From Desulfobulbus sp. (GTDB lineage: Bacteria; Desulfobacterota; Desulfobulbia; Desulfobulbales; Desulfobulbaceae), in contig DRKI01000180.1 in assembly GCA_011051875.1 (NCBI GenBank), positions 1-34,688 on the forward strand: a DNA stretch of 34,688 nucleotides, given 5' to 3'. Below are positions 8,438-17,710 of the stretch, in pieces (the first letter of the stretch is position 1; every line of letters begins with the position of its first letter). The position numbers and the translations under genes were made by a program. Under the pieces are notes generated by a model. It searched no databases, was not told where the DNA came from, and saw only the letters and a list, made by a program, of their open reading frames with translations.

Positions 8438-8528
8438 CAAATGTACTACACATGGTGGTACCGGGGTGATACACTTCCTGTATCGAGGCCAATCCGTTCA
8501 CCCATGATTTTCACAGCTGAGGAATTGT

Positions 8529-10589
8529 ATGAATCCCTTCTTGCGCAACAACTTCCGGTTCCAGCTCATCGCACCGGTCGCCATTGCCATGACCCTGGCC
8601 ATTGCCTGTGCCGTCACCTTCATCGTCATCATGCAGAACCGTTCGAGTTCCGCCCTCAACCAGAAGATCGGCATCGGATTTGACCGCATTGCCGAGCTGG
8701 TCAGAACCGATCTCGAAAAGCTGGCCACCCAGCAACAGAAAAAACTGCGCACCATGACATACTCGGTCAAAGAGGCCCTCACCGAGTCAGCCACCAAAGC
8801 GCTCACCGAGACCGCCGAATCGGTCCAGAAAGACCTGCGTACCATGCGCCGTCAAAACGGACAGACCGTGGCTCTTCTCCTTGCCCGGATGGCGGAATCG
8901 GCGGTCATGACCCATGACTATGCCGCCCTGAACCAGTATGTCCGCGCGGCCCACAAAAACCCGCACGTGGTCTTTGTCTTCTACCGGGACAGAACCGGAA
9001 AATCCATGACCCGGTTCCTGAACCGGAACAGCGAAAAACTGCAATCCCTCCTCCCGGACCATGGCCGTCCCGACATCGCCGCTATCATCGCCCGGGCCGA
9101 GGAAGATCCTGATATTCTCGTCCTCAGCCAGCCTGTGCAATCCGAGGGCGAAGACATCGGTTCCGTCGTCCTGGCCCTGGACATGACCGGCGCCAGGGCC
9201 AGGGCCGTGGCCATGCAGGAGCGGTTCGAGGAACTGATCGATTCCAATGAACAGCAGATCGAAACCATTGTCGGACAGGAGTCGAGAGGTATCATCACGG
9301 CGCTCAACGGGATCATTGTCAAACTGCGCCGTGATATCCGGACCACGGCAGCCACGATCCGGGACGAGATCAAGACGACCAACTCCGGCATGGTCTCCCG
9401 GCTGCGCCGGTCGTTCGTCCTGGGCAGCCTGGCGGCGCTGACGCTGGTTATCGTCATCCTGCTGCTCAATGCCCGCTCAGTTCTGCGCCTCCTGGGCGGC
9501 GAGCCCGCGACCATGGTGGAGATGGCCCGCCGGATCGCCCGCGGTGACCTTGACATCTCCATTGACAGAAACAGCCATGACCAGACAAGCCTGCTGGCCG
9601 CCCTCCACGACATGGTCCTCAGTCTGCAGCAGCTCATCGGCAAGATCACGGCCGAGAGCCGCCGCCTGGCCGACACCTCCAGGGAGCTGGAAAGGGCGGC
9701 CGGGGAGATGTCCGACGATGCCGGAAAATCGGCTGAACGTGCCAACGCCGTGGCTGCCGCCACCGAGGAGATGAGCGCCAACATGGACTCGGTCACATCG
9801 GCCAGTGAACAGGCGGCAAACAATGTCACTATCGCCGCCACCGCTGTGGAGGAGATGTCCGCGGCCGTGCGTGAAATCGCCGGCAACACCGACAGGGCCA
9901 GCCGGATAACCGGTGAAGCGGTCAGGTATGTCGAAAGTTCCTCCGAAAAGGTTAATACCCTGGGTGATGCGGCACGCGAGATCTCCAGGTTCACCGAGGT
10001 AATCAATGAGATATCAGAACAGACCAACCTGCTTGCCCTCAACGCCACCATTGAAGCGGCCCGGGCCGGCGAGGCCGGCAAAGGATTCGCCGTTGTCGCC
10101 AACGAGATCAAGGAACTGGCAAAACAGACGGCCGAGGCCACGGGTGAAATCAAGAGCCTGATCACTTCCATCCAGGCGTCCACCGACGACACGGTGGGGG
10201 AGATACGGGAGATATCCCGGGTGATCAACGATGTGGACAAAATCGTCTCCTCCATCGCCACTGCCGTGGAGGAACAGACCAGCGTGACCGGCGAGATCGC
10301 GGAAAATGTCTCTGAGGCGGCCCAGGGAATCAGCGAGGTCAACGAAAACGTGGCCCAGAGTTCGACCGTTGCCGGCGAGATCGCGCGCGACATCTCAGAA
10401 GTAAGTGAACTTGCGGAGAACTCGAGAAAATGCAGCATCAGAGTGGAGGTGAGCTCCCAGATGCTGAGTTCCATCGTCGAGACGATGGGACAGGAGACCG
10501 GACGCTTCAGGATCGTTCCCGCCGTTCTGGAGGCGGCCCTGGCGGAAGATGGCATCACGTCAGCCGAAGACAACCGCCTCTCCACCTGA
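8529..10589 (+). CDS. Methyl-accepting chemotaxis protein
   Basis: 686-residue transmembrane chemoreceptor. Transmembrane helix 1 is about residues 12-35. A periplasmic sensor region of about 260 residues follows, partly coiled-coil with an alpha/beta segment ([11 protein letters not shown]) that suggests a Cache-like or double-Cache-like domain. Transmembrane helix 2 is about 297-316, then a HAMP domain ([20 protein letters not shown]). The C-terminal coiled-coil signalling hairpin has the diagnostic tip [20 protein letters not shown] with [15 protein letters not shown]. Glutamine/glutamate pairs typical of methylation sites flank the tip. There is no NWETF-type CheR/CheB tether at the C-terminus. 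GAGGA is placed seven bases before the ATG. No che genes are visible nearby, so this is an orphan receptor; the ligand is unknown. Confidence 0.96.
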   Translation: MNPFLRNNFRFQLIAPVAIAMTLAIACAVTFIVIMQNRSSSALNQKIGIGFDRIAELVRTDLEKLATQQQKKLRTMTYSVKEALTESATKALTETAESVQKDLRTMRRQNGQTVALLLARMAESAVMTHDYAALNQYVRAAHKNPHVVFVFYRDRTGKSMTRFLNRNSEKLQSLLPDHGRPDIAAIIARAEEDPDILVLSQPVQSEGEDIGSVVLALDMTGARARAVAMQERFEELIDSNEQQIETIVGQESRGIITALNGIIVKLRRDIRTTAATIRDEIKTTNSGMVSRLRRSFVLGSLAALTLVIVILLLNARSVLRLLGGEPATMVEMARRIARGDLDISIDRNSHDQTSLLAALHDMVLSLQQLIGKITAESRRLADTSRELERAAGEMSDDAGKSAERANAVAAATEEMSANMDSVTSASEQAANNVTIAATAVEEMSAAVREIAGNTDRASRITGEAVRYVESSSEKVNTLGDAAREISRFTEVINEISEQTNLLALNATIEAARAGEAGKGFAVVANEIKELAKQTAEATGEIKSLITSIQASTDDTVGEIREISRVINDVDKIVSSIATAVEEQTSVTGEIAENVSEAAQGISEVNENVAQSSTVAGEIARDISEVSELAENSRKCSIRVEVSSQMLSSIVETMGQETGRFRIVPAVLEAALAEDGITSAEDNRLST

Positions 10590-10914
10590 AGCAGTGCCCT
10601 CGCCGGGGGCATCGGGAGTATCGATGGTCAGCACAGGAAGCGCATCGACCTGATCAACCGGTTGCACAATGCCGTGGCCGACCATGCGGACCGACAAATA
10701 CAGTGACTTCTTCCGGGGCAGGGGCGTCTCCTGATACGCCCTGTCGCGGGAAGATGCACAGGCCGGGGGAGCGGCCGCGTCCGGGAAGACGGACCGGTCG
10801 CGCCGCCCCGCATAGAGGGCCTGTAGTGAACCGGCACGCCTGCACGATCGGGGCACCTGTACCGACGTGCAGTTGTACGATGTGCAGACAGCGAATTATC
10901 AACCCAGTGGTCAG
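10590..10914. other. Intergenic region between convergent MCP and SulP genes
   Basis: No gene supported. It holds an inverted repeat at 10719-10743 (CAGGGGCGT against ACGCCCTG with one bulged G), which could help terminate either gene although no T run follows. It also holds dispersed repeat copy C at 10796-10887. I saw nothing else with clear structure. Confidence 0.45.
10796..10887 (-). repeat. Dispersed intergenic repeat, copy C (inverted, diverged)
   Basis: Read on the minus strand this matches copies A and B: TGCACATC, then CTG, GT-GG-ACAGGTG-CCC, GTGCA-GCGTGCCGG and a 3' block TATGCGGGGCGGCGCGACC that is closest to copy A. Its inner stem uses different bases: CTGCACG (10840-10846) pairs with CGTGCAG (10866-10872). 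The ability to fold is therefore kept although the arms changed, which hints at selection for structure. Confidence 0.65.
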
Positions 10915-12648
10915 TTATGTGCCCTTCTTGTTCACCCGGACCGACGAGCGGCTCATGAATTTCTTATAGGCCCGCACCGCATCCCCCACGGATTCATAGA
11001 GGTGGCCGTCGGTCAGTTTCTCTCCCCCATCCAGGCGGCGCAGCTTGTCGATCACCGGGTCCTGCATCTGGGCCACCCAAAACCTGATTCCCTTGCGGCG
11101 CAGTTTCTCCTCCAGCCGTAACAGGGCCTGGGCGCCGGTCAGGTCCAGGTCATTGATGGTCTCCGCATTGATCAGGAAGACCTGGACCGGGTCCCGCGCC
11201 CGCTTGACCTCCCCCATGGCCTGGTGCAGGAAAAAGCGTGAACTGGGAAAGACCAGTTCGGAATCAAACCGGAAGATCAGCAGGCCCGGCACGGTGATCG
11301 CCTCGGGGTGACGGCGGATATCACGGTAGACGGCGTGCCCGGGTATCCTGCCCAGCACGGCCGTGCCCGGGTGGCTCGCCCGCTCCAGGAGAACGATGAT
11401 GGAAAGGATCACTCCGGCAACCACGCCTTCGACCACGCCGAAATAGAGCACACCGAGCAGGGAGACCATGGCCAGCAGCCCTTCCAGCCTGCTGAACCGG
11501 AACTGCTGCCTGATGGCCGCGCTCTGGTCCAGGCCCAGCATGGCCTCTATCACGATGGCGGCCAGGGTGGCATGGGGCAGGTTGGAGAGCAGCGGCAGCA
11601 GGAACAGCAGGGTCAGGAGGGAGAGGATGCCGCTGACCAGGAAGGCCGCCTGGGTCTTCACCCCGCAGACTGCGGCAACCGAGGTCTTGGACAGGCTGCC
11701 CACGGCGACGAAACCCGAGGAGATACCGGCGCCCAGGTTGCAGAACCCCAGGGCGATCAGTTCCTGGTCCGGATCCACATCCCGCCCGCTTTGCAGGGAC
11801 GAGACCTCTGCCGCGCCCAGGGACTCGATATAGCCGAGCAGAACAATGGTCAGGGCGCCCGGCACCAGGTCGAGATACTCGCCCGGGCTGACCCGGGGTA
11901 AAGAAAGCGGTGGCAGCGAGGTGGCCAGGGTGCCGGTCACGGCCACCCCCCGGCTCTCCAGGTCCAGGATGGTGGAAACCAGGGTCATGACGATGACCGT
12001 GACCATGGCCGACGGCAGCCGGGGCATTTTCCGGTGCAGGACCAGGAGCAGGGCAAGACTGGCGCCACCCACGGCCAGGGTCATGCCATGCACCGCGGGC
12101 AGGGCCCGCAAACAGGCGGCCAGCCGGTGAAAGAAAAGCCCATGCTCCGGCCCGATACCGATCAGGCCCGGCACCTGGCCGATGATGGTCACCAGGACGA
12201 TACCCTGGAGAAAGCCACTCATCACCGGCCTGGAAACCAGGTTGGCCAGCCAGCCCAGGCGGAAGACACCGAAAAGCAGAAAGAGTGCGCCCACGGTGAC
12301 TGCCAGGGCCGAGGTCAGGACCAGGTAATTCCCGTGCAGGGCCATGGACCCGACAATGCCCGCGGACAGCAGGGCGGTGGCCGAATCCGGCCCAACCACC
12401 ATCAGGCGCGAGCTGCCCAGCAGGGCATAGAAAAACAGGGGCAGCGGCACGGTGTAGAGCCCCATGAGCGGCGGCACACCGGCGATACCGGCATAGGCCA
12501 TGGCCTCCGGGACCAGGACCGCCCAGACCGTGATCCCGCCCAGGACATCGGCCCGGAGCCACTTGCGCCGGTACTTGCGCAGCCATCCCGCAGCAGGCAC
12601 GTACCGGGTGACAACAGACATTCTGTCTACCATCCCGGGCCTGCCCAT
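10915..12648 (-). CDS. SulP-family anion transporter with STAS domain
   Basis: 577-residue SulP (SLC26-type) permease. Such proteins carry sulfate, bicarbonate or other anions across the inner membrane. The N-terminal LRADVLGGITVWAVLVPEAM is the family signature (normally DxxAGLTVAxxxIPqsmA). About 12 hydrophobic segments follow, including SRLMVVGPDSATALL. The C-terminus from about residue 455 is a STAS domain (ITVPGLLIFRFDSELVF...VFLINAETINDLDLTGAQAL), lying in the cytoplasm. The start is the ATG at 12648, six bases after GGGAG; ATGs at 12633 and 12621 are alternatives. The substrate is not decided by sequence: sulfate would suit a sulfur-metabolising anaerobe, but bicarbonate transport is common in the family. 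The gene lies 73 nt downstream of the LOG-family gene on the same strand. Confidence 0.93.
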   Translation of the reverse strand: MGRPGMVDRMSVVTRYVPAAGWLRKYRRKWLRADVLGGITVWAVLVPEAMAYAGIAGVPPLMGLYTVPLPLFFYALLGSSRLMVVGPDSATALLSAGIVGSMALHGNYLVLTSALAVTVGALFLLFGVFRLGWLANLVSRPVMSGFLQGIVLVTIIGQVPGLIGIGPEHGLFFHRLAACLRALPAVHGMTLAVGGASLALLLVLHRKMPRLPSAMVTVIVMTLVSTILDLESRGVAVTGTLATSLPPLSLPRVSPGEYLDLVPGALTIVLLGYIESLGAAEVSSLQSGRDVDPDQELIALGFCNLGAGISSGFVAVGSLSKTSVAAVCGVKTQAAFLVSGILSLLTLLFLLPLLSNLPHATLAAIVIEAMLGLDQSAAIRQQFRFSRLEGLLAMVSLLGVLYFGVVEGVVAGVILSIIVLLERASHPGTAVLGRIPGHAVYRDIRRHPEAITVPGLLIFRFDSELVFPSSRFFLHQAMGEVKRARDPVQVFLINAETINDLDLTGAQALLRLEEKLRRKGIRFWVAQMQDPVIDKLRRLDGGEKLTDGHLYESVGDAVRAYKKFMSRSSVRVNKKGT

Positions 12649-12721
12649 CCGCAGCTCCCGGCCGGATGAACGGTGCCACGGCGCCATCCCCCGTGCGCCG
12701 TGCCGTGACCGCGGCCGATGA

Positions 12722-13714
12722 TCATTCGATGCCCGGCAGGAAAGGCTCGCCGATCTTGCCGTACCAGTCGTTCAGTCCCTGCCATATCTCGTCCGCTGTC
12801 TCGGCATACCAGAACAGTTCCCTGTCCTCTTCGTCGATGACCCCCTCGGCAGCCAGGAAATCCACGTCCACGGCCCGGCGCCAGAACGACTCTCCCACCA
12901 GGACCACGGGCAGAGGGCGCATCTTGCGGGTCTGGACCAGGGTCAGGGTCTCGAACAGCTCGTCCAGGGTGCCGTACCCGCCGGGAAAGGCGACCAGGGC
13001 CCGGGCCCGGAGGAGGAAATGCAGTTTGCGGATCGCGAAATAATGGAACCGGAAGCAAAGCTCCGGCGTGATATAGGGGTTGGGATACTGCTCGTGGGGC
13101 AGGGTGATGTTCAGCCCCACCGACCTGGCGCGGACATCAAAAGCGCCGCGGTTGGCCGCCTCCATGATACCCGGTCCGCCGCCGGTAACCAGCATGACCC
13201 GGTTGTCCTCGGGCCCCTTGCCGGCGCTGCCGACAATGGCGCCGAACTCCCTGGCCACGTCATAATAGCGACTCTTGGCAAGCAGACGTTCCTCCACGGC
13301 CAGACGACGCTGCAGGTCGCTGTTCTGCGGATCTTCGGCCAGGACGGCACGGGTTTTCTCCAACCGGCGGGATATGGCCCTGGGTTCACGCAGACGGGTG
13401 CTTCCGAACGTGACAATGGTATGCCTGACCCCATGTTTCCTGAGCAGGAGTTCCGGCTTCAGATAATCGAGCTGCAGCCGGATGCCCCTGGTCTCGTCAC
13501 GGCCGAGAAAATCGACATCCTCGTCTGCCTGGCGGTATCCGGGGCTCTGCATGATCTTTTCAACCCGGACCGGCGCCTCGGGATCATCCTCGCGTTCCTT
13601 GGGAGACTGCCAGGGCAGTGGCTCCCGCCGTTTCTCCGGATGGGGCGGAGAACACACCCCGCCCCGGCAGTCCGCATGCTCGTTTTCCTTCACATTCCTC
13701 TCCCTGTCCTTCAC
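12722..13714 (-). CDS. LOG-family (TIGR00730-like) Rossmann-fold protein
   Basis: 330 residues. The core (about 95-320) is the LOG/lysine-decarboxylase-like fold that in characterised members releases the base from nucleoside 5'-monophosphates (cytokinin-activating phosphoribohydrolase). Motifs: TGGGPGIMEAANRGA (about 177-191) and PGGYGTLDELFE (about 244-255), the latter carrying the catalytic PGGxGTxxE. It is longer than the usual 180-250 residues, with an N-terminal extension of about 95 residues and a coiled insertion (RRLEKTRAVLAEDPQNSDL), like the larger LOG subfamily. The N-terminal 50 residues are Arg/Glu/Pro-rich and of low conservation value. Two equivalent GTG starts (13714 and 13693) exist because the initiation region is duplicated. 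True activity here is unproven. Confidence 0.88.
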   Translation of the reverse strand: MKDRERNVKENEHADCRGGVCSPPHPEKRREPLPWQSPKEREDDPEAPVRVEKIMQSPGYRQADEDVDFLGRDETRGIRLQLDYLKPELLLRKHGVRHTIVTFGSTRLREPRAISRRLEKTRAVLAEDPQNSDLQRRLAVEERLLAKSRYYDVAREFGAIVGSAGKGPEDNRVMLVTGGGPGIMEAANRGAFDVRARSVGLNITLPHEQYPNPYITPELCFRFHYFAIRKLHFLLRARALVAFPGGYGTLDELFETLTLVQTRKMRPLPVVLVGESFWRRAVDVDFLAAEGVIDEEDRELFWYAETADEIWQGLNDWYGKIGEPFLPGIE

Positions 13715-13728
13715 ATTCCTCTCCTTTC
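13687..13728 (-). repeat. 21-bp tandem duplication of the LOG-gene initiation region
   Basis: Two adjacent 21-bp units (13687-13707 and 13708-13728) share 17 consecutive identical bases. Read on the minus strand each unit carries GGAGAGGAAT followed by GTG AAG GA, that is, a ribosome site and a GTG start. The 21-bp period keeps both GTGs in the same frame, so the gene has two nearly identical start signals seven codons apart. Confidence 0.8.
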
Positions 13729-13746
13729 CTGGTTCCGCTTCCCGGT

Positions 13747-15573
13747 TCAGGACGTGCCCTTGACCGGCGCCGGTTCATTCTCCCTGAAGATGCGCTTTTC
13801 ATAGGCCCTGAGGATGTCGGCGCGGGTCAGGATGCCGATGACCCGTTCCCTGCCGTCCTCGCGGGACAGGACGACCACTTCGTCCACGTTGTCTTCCGCC
13901 ATCAGCTCCAGGACACGGTTCAGTCGTTCCCAGGGATAGACCGTCTTCCTGGGCTCGACAAAATCCCTGGCCTTGAGGTCGTCGGAAATCCCCCTGGTCG
14001 CGACGAGCTTGCGCACAACCGGTGCATGGATGATGCCGATGTAGCGTTCCTCGTCATCGACGACCGGAAAGTGGGCATGGGGGAAACGGGCCATGTGTTG
14101 CAGCAGCTCGGCCATGGAGATCTCGTGCGGCACCGGATCAGGCGGCGGTGTATCACTGTGCTGGAGTGTTTCATGTACCGTCAAACGAGAGAGAACGCCA
14201 TAGAAAAAATCACCGAGATGGATGGGCGTATCGAAACGGGTGGGAATCTGCTTCTCGTAGAGCCCCTTGCGGCCGCGCAGGAGAAAGGCGATGGTGGAAA
14301 CCCAGACCGCGGGCAGCAACAGGTCGTAACTGCCGGTCATCTCGCTGACCATGATCACGGTGGAAAACGGGGTGGAGGCGGCGGAGGCGAAAAAACCGGC
14401 CATGCCCACCACCACGTAGGCCGGTGCATCCGGGACCAGGCCGGGCCAGAGCTGCTGCAGGGCGAGTCCCACGCTGCCGCCCAGGGCGCCGCCGATCACC
14501 ACCGAGGGGCCGAAGACACCACCGGACCCGCCGGAGCCGATGCTGAAGGCGGTGGTAAAGACCTTGGCCGCGGCGATGGCCAGCAAGAGCTGCATGGAGA
14601 CCTGGCCGTACAGGGCCTGCTGGAGGACCCCGTAGCCGGTATAGATGGCGCCGGGCAGGAAAAAACCGATGACCCCGGTCAGGAGTCCGCCGATGGCCGG
14701 CTTGACATGGGGTTTGACCGGCAGCTTCAGGAACAGGTCACGGATGGCGTAGAAACACCGGGCATACAGACCGGCGCAGAGCGCGACCACGACGGCGAGC
14801 ATGGTATAGGGCACCAGCTCCACTGCGCTGGAAAAGACAAAGGGCGGTGTCACGAACAGAGTCTGGAATCCGAAGAAGAGCGAGAACACGCAGTAGGCGA
14901 TCACCGAGGTGATGGCCGACGGCACCAGCAGTTCATACTCCATGTCAATATCGCGGTACAGGATCTCGGCGGCGAATATGGCTCCGGCCAGCGGCGCATG
15001 GAAGATGGAGCCGATACCGGCGCTCATGCCCGACATCATCAGGATACGGCGCTCCTGCACGTTCAGGCCCAGCCGATGCGCGAAAAGGGAGCCAAAGGCG
15101 GCACCGATCTGGGCGATGGGTCCTTCCCGGCCACCCGACCCGCCCGAGCCAATGGTCACGGCCGAGGAGATGATCTTGATCAGCGGCACCCGTCCCCGGA
15201 TGCGGGCATGTTTGAAATGATAGGCCTCCAGGGCCGCATCGGTGCCATGCCCCTCGGCCTCCGGGGCAAAGGTGAAGACCAGCCAGCCCGAGATGATGCC
15301 GCCCAGGGTGGGGACCACAAGGAGCATCCAGGGAACAAAAGCGGTGTTGGAGGGCGCGAACAGGGACTCTTCACCACCGGGTCCGGGCGGCCGGTAGCCG
15401 GCCATGTGGTCAAGAAAAAAGGATGAGGCGGCATCGAGCGCGGAATAGAAGAGCACGGATCCGAGCCCGGCGATGATGCCCACCGGCAGGGCCAGCAGGA
15501 GAACCCGCCGGTACCTGATCCAGTTGCGTACAGAGACAGCGAACTGCCTGCTGTTGATGGACAGGATCTTCAT
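13747..15573 (-). CDS. CLC-family chloride channel with paired CBS domains
   Basis: 608 residues, complete. The membrane domain spans about residues 22-440: EGHGTDA (about 107-113) at the first anion-binding loop, GSGGSGGREGP (about 142-152, gating Glu150), GSGGSGGVFGPS and TGSYDLLLP with the conserved tyrosine. The C-terminal cytoplasmic part has two CBS motifs (HEISMAELLQHMARFPHAHF... and KTVYPWERLNRVLELMAED...), which in relatives bind adenine nucleotides and regulate gating. At the internal proton-glutamate position I read isoleucine (FAAEI), so channel-like behaviour is inferred. I chose the ATG at 15573 because GGAG stands five bases ahead; a GTG at 15603 adds ten residues. It is the second CLC in the window and differs clearly from the one at 1-1505. 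It is divergent to the glycosyltransferase operon. Confidence 0.95.
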   Translation of the reverse strand: MKILSINSRQFAVSVRNWIRYRRVLLLALPVGIIAGLGSVLFYSALDAASSFFLDHMAGYRPPGPGGEESLFAPSNTAFVPWMLLVVPTLGGIISGWLVFTFAPEAEGHGTDAALEAYHFKHARIRGRVPLIKIISSAVTIGSGGSGGREGPIAQIGAAFGSLFAHRLGLNVQERRILMMSGMSAGIGSIFHAPLAGAIFAAEILYRDIDMEYELLVPSAITSVIAYCVFSLFFGFQTLFVTPPFVFSSAVELVPYTMLAVVVALCAGLYARCFYAIRDLFLKLPVKPHVKPAIGGLLTGVIGFFLPGAIYTGYGVLQQALYGQVSMQLLLAIAAAKVFTTAFSIGSGGSGGVFGPSVVIGGALGGSVGLALQQLWPGLVPDAPAYVVVGMAGFFASAASTPFSTVIMVSEMTGSYDLLLPAVWVSTIAFLLRGRKGLYEKQIPTRFDTPIHLGDFFYGVLSRLTVHETLQHSDTPPPDPVPHEISMAELLQHMARFPHAHFPVVDDEERYIGIIHAPVVRKLVATRGISDDLKARDFVEPRKTVYPWERLNRVLELMAEDNVDEVVVLSREDGRERVIGILTRADILRAYEKRIFRENEPAPVKGTS

Positions 15574-15670
15574 GAACACTCCACACGGTTCCGGTTTCCG
15601 CACGCCGGGATCCCCGGTTCTCTGTTCTTCAGACGGTCACGGGGCATGCATCATGCAACCCGTTGCCCGC

Positions 15671-15676
15671 TATAAT
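15671..15676 (+). promoter_or_regulatory. Possible -10 box for the glycosyltransferase operon
   Basis: A perfect TATAAT stands 165 bases before the first gene of the plus-strand operon, in the 267-bp divergent region. A matching -35 box at the proper distance is weak (TGCATC at 15647-15652). Direction and use are inferred. Confidence 0.35.
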
Positions 15677-15840
15677 AGCCCTGTTTACCGGTCAGGTACC
15701 ATCTTTTTTTCCAGGCCCGGAATCACGGCTTGCAAACAGCGCCCATTTATGGCTTGCTGTACATTCCACGAACCGGCCGTCCGGGACAGAAACCGGCACA
15801 CCATGCCACGGCCCGGCTCCGGCAACAGAACGGCAACACC

Positions 15841-16965
15841 ATGCACCTGGCTGACATCACGATATTCTGGACCCCCACATGCGGCGGAGTCCGCACCTAC
15901 CTGGAGGCCAAGCAGCGCTGGCTGGCCGCCCGGCAAGACATCCGCGTAAGCCTTCTTGTCCCCGGACCGGAAGAGGGGGTCCATTGCAACGCCTACACCC
16001 TGCCGGCCCCGCGCCTCCCCTTTGGCAAGGGCTACCGGTTTCCTCTCCGCCGCGGACCATGGACCAGGAGACTGGTCTCGCTGGGGCCCGACATCATCGA
16101 GGCCGGAGACCCCTATGTCCTGCCCTGGGCCGCCCTGGATGCCGGCCAACGGCTGGGTGTGCCGGTGGTGGGTTTCTACCACTCCGACCTGCAGCGTCTG
16201 GTGACCACCCGGGCCGGCCACTGGAGCAACCGCTGGCTCGACCGCTACATCCTGCAGCTTTACTCCCGTTTTGACCGTGTACTGGCGCCCTCCCGCGTCA
16301 TGTCCGACAAGCTGCGGCGTCTTGGCATCCCGGAGCACAGGGTGCATGTCCAGCCCCTGGGCGTGGACAGCTCCCTGTTCCATCCCAACCGGCGGGACCA
16401 GGCCCTGCGCCGCAGGCTCGAAATCGACCACAACGTCCGGCTGCTGGTCTTTGCCGGCCGCGGCTCCCGGGAAAAGCACATTCCCCTGCTGCTCAGGGTC
16501 ATGGCCGAACTGGGACCGGACTACCATCTCCACCTGGTCGGCTCCGGCATGCCCCGCCGCCTGCCGGCCAACGTCAGCAGATCCAACGGATTCGTCGACC
16601 CGCTCCGGCTCTCCCGGATCCTGGCCAGCAGCGACGCCCTGCTCCATGCCGGTGACTCCGAGACCTTCGGCCTGGTGGTCCTGGAGGCAATGGCCAGCGG
16701 AATCCCGGTGGTGGGGGTCAATGCCGGCGCCGTGGCCGAACTGGTGGTACCGGGAACCGGCCTGCTGGCCGAACCCAATTCCGCACCCTCCATTGCCGAC
16801 ACGGTGAGAAAACTCTTTGCCGGCGACTACACGGCCATGGGCCGCCGGGCCCGGCGGCACGTGACAGAGCAGTACACGTGGGACCAGGTCCTCTCCCGGC
16901 TGCTGGCCAACTACCGGGACCTGACCGGCCGCAGGCCGGAGACCGGAGAGGATGACCATGCCTGA
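15841..16965 (+). CDS. GT4-family glycosyltransferase
   Basis: 374-residue GT-B fold glycosyltransferase of the GT4 type, transferring a sugar from a nucleotide-activated donor with retention. The N-terminal glycine loop is CGGVRTYLEAK (about residues 14-24). The donor-site EX7E motif is ETFGLVVLE (Glu274, Glu282), preceded by DALLHAGDS and followed by AMASGIPVV. It is predicted to be cytoplasmic or peripheral at the inner membrane. The start is the ATG at 15841, which begins directly at the first beta strand (ADITIFWTP); upstream in-frame codons look unconserved. Its stop overlaps the next gene. The following DUF2334 and UPF0104 genes suggest synthesis and handling of a lipid-linked glycan, but the acceptor is unknown. 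Confidence 0.92.
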   Translation: MHLADITIFWTPTCGGVRTYLEAKQRWLAARQDIRVSLLVPGPEEGVHCNAYTLPAPRLPFGKGYRFPLRRGPWTRRLVSLGPDIIEAGDPYVLPWAALDAGQRLGVPVVGFYHSDLQRLVTTRAGHWSNRWLDRYILQLYSRFDRVLAPSRVMSDKLRRLGIPEHRVHVQPLGVDSSLFHPNRRDQALRRRLEIDHNVRLLVFAGRGSREKHIPLLLRVMAELGPDYHLHLVGSGMPRRLPANVSRSNGFVDPLRLSRILASSDALLHAGDSETFGLVVLEAMASGIPVVGVNAGAVAELVVPGTGLLAEPNSAPSIADTVRKLFAGDYTAMGRRARRHVTEQYTWDQVLSRLLANYRDLTGRRPETGEDDHA

Positions 16966-17710
16966 GAGTGCCGGCCGCCACGGTTTCTGCGTGGTTCTCC
17001 ATGACGTCTCCCCATCGCAGTGGCCCCTGTACCGCCCCCTGGTCGAGGCAAGCGACCGGCTGGACCTGCCCCTGACCCTGCTGGTGGTGCCGGACTTTCA
17101 CCGCCGGGACAGGGTCGACCGGGCCCCGGACTTTCTCGCCGCCATGGAGAGCCGGCTGGCCCGGGGTGACGAGATCGTCCTCCACGGCTGGTTTCACGAC
17201 GATCCCGGCCCTGTCTCCTGGCGGCCGGACCAATTCTTCATGCGCCGGATCTATACCCATGAAGGTGAATTCTACCGGATCAGCGGCGCCGAGGCGGCTC
17301 AACGCCTGCGTCACGGCCTGGCACTCTTCTCGCGCCTGGGCTGGCCGGTGCACGGTTTTGTCGCCCCGGCCTGGCTGCTGGGAAGGGAGGCCTGCCGGGC
17401 CCTGTCCGGACTTCCTTTCAGGTACACCAGTGACCCGGGCGGCCTTATCCGCCTGCCGACATTCCGCCACCTGGCGGCACCGACCCTGGTCTGGAGTTCA
17501 GGCACATGGTGGCGTCGTCTCCTCTCGCTGGCCTGGAATACCTGCCGCCTGGACCGGCACCGCCGCAGGGCGCCGCTGATCCGCCTGGGGCTGCACCCGG
17601 TGGACATGCGCCACCGGATGGTGCGCGCCTACTGGCTGCGCACCATGGAGGAACTGCTCGCGGAACGGGAGCCACTGACAAAGCACCAGTGGCTGGAGGC
17701 ACTGCGATGA
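16958..17710 (+). CDS. DUF2334 polysaccharide deacetylase-like protein
   Basis: 250 residues of the NodB-like (carbohydrate esterase 4-related) DUF2334 family. The expected metal/catalytic motifs are present: LHDVSP near the N-terminus (Asp) and VLHGWFH (paired His) at about residues 69-75, followed by APAWLLG. I see no signal peptide, so it may act on a cytoplasmic lipid-linked sugar rather than on finished polymer. The ATG at 16958 has GGAGAGG six bases ahead; an in-frame ATG at 16952 is an alternative. It overlaps the end of the glycosyltransferase gene by 8 nt and the start of the UPF0104 gene by 4 nt (ATGA), so the three are almost certainly one coupled operon. De-N-acetylation of a hexosamine added by the neighbouring GT4 is a fair hypothesis. 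Confidence 0.88.
   Translation: MPESAGRHGFCVVLHDVSPSQWPLYRPLVEASDRLDLPLTLLVVPDFHRRDRVDRAPDFLAAMESRLARGDEIVLHGWFHDDPGPVSWRPDQFFMRRIYTHEGEFYRISGAEAAQRLRHGLALFSRLGWPVHGFVAPAWLLGREACRALSGLPFRYTSDPGGLIRLPTFRHLAAPTLVWSSGTWWRRLLSLAWNTCRLDRHRRRAPLIRLGLHPVDMRHRMVRAYWLRTMEELLAEREPLTKHQWLEALR

Noticed and set aside
13618-15426. 602-residue open frame opposite the second CLC gene
   Set aside because: Gly/Asp/His/Gln-rich shadow of a membrane protein gene, no family features.
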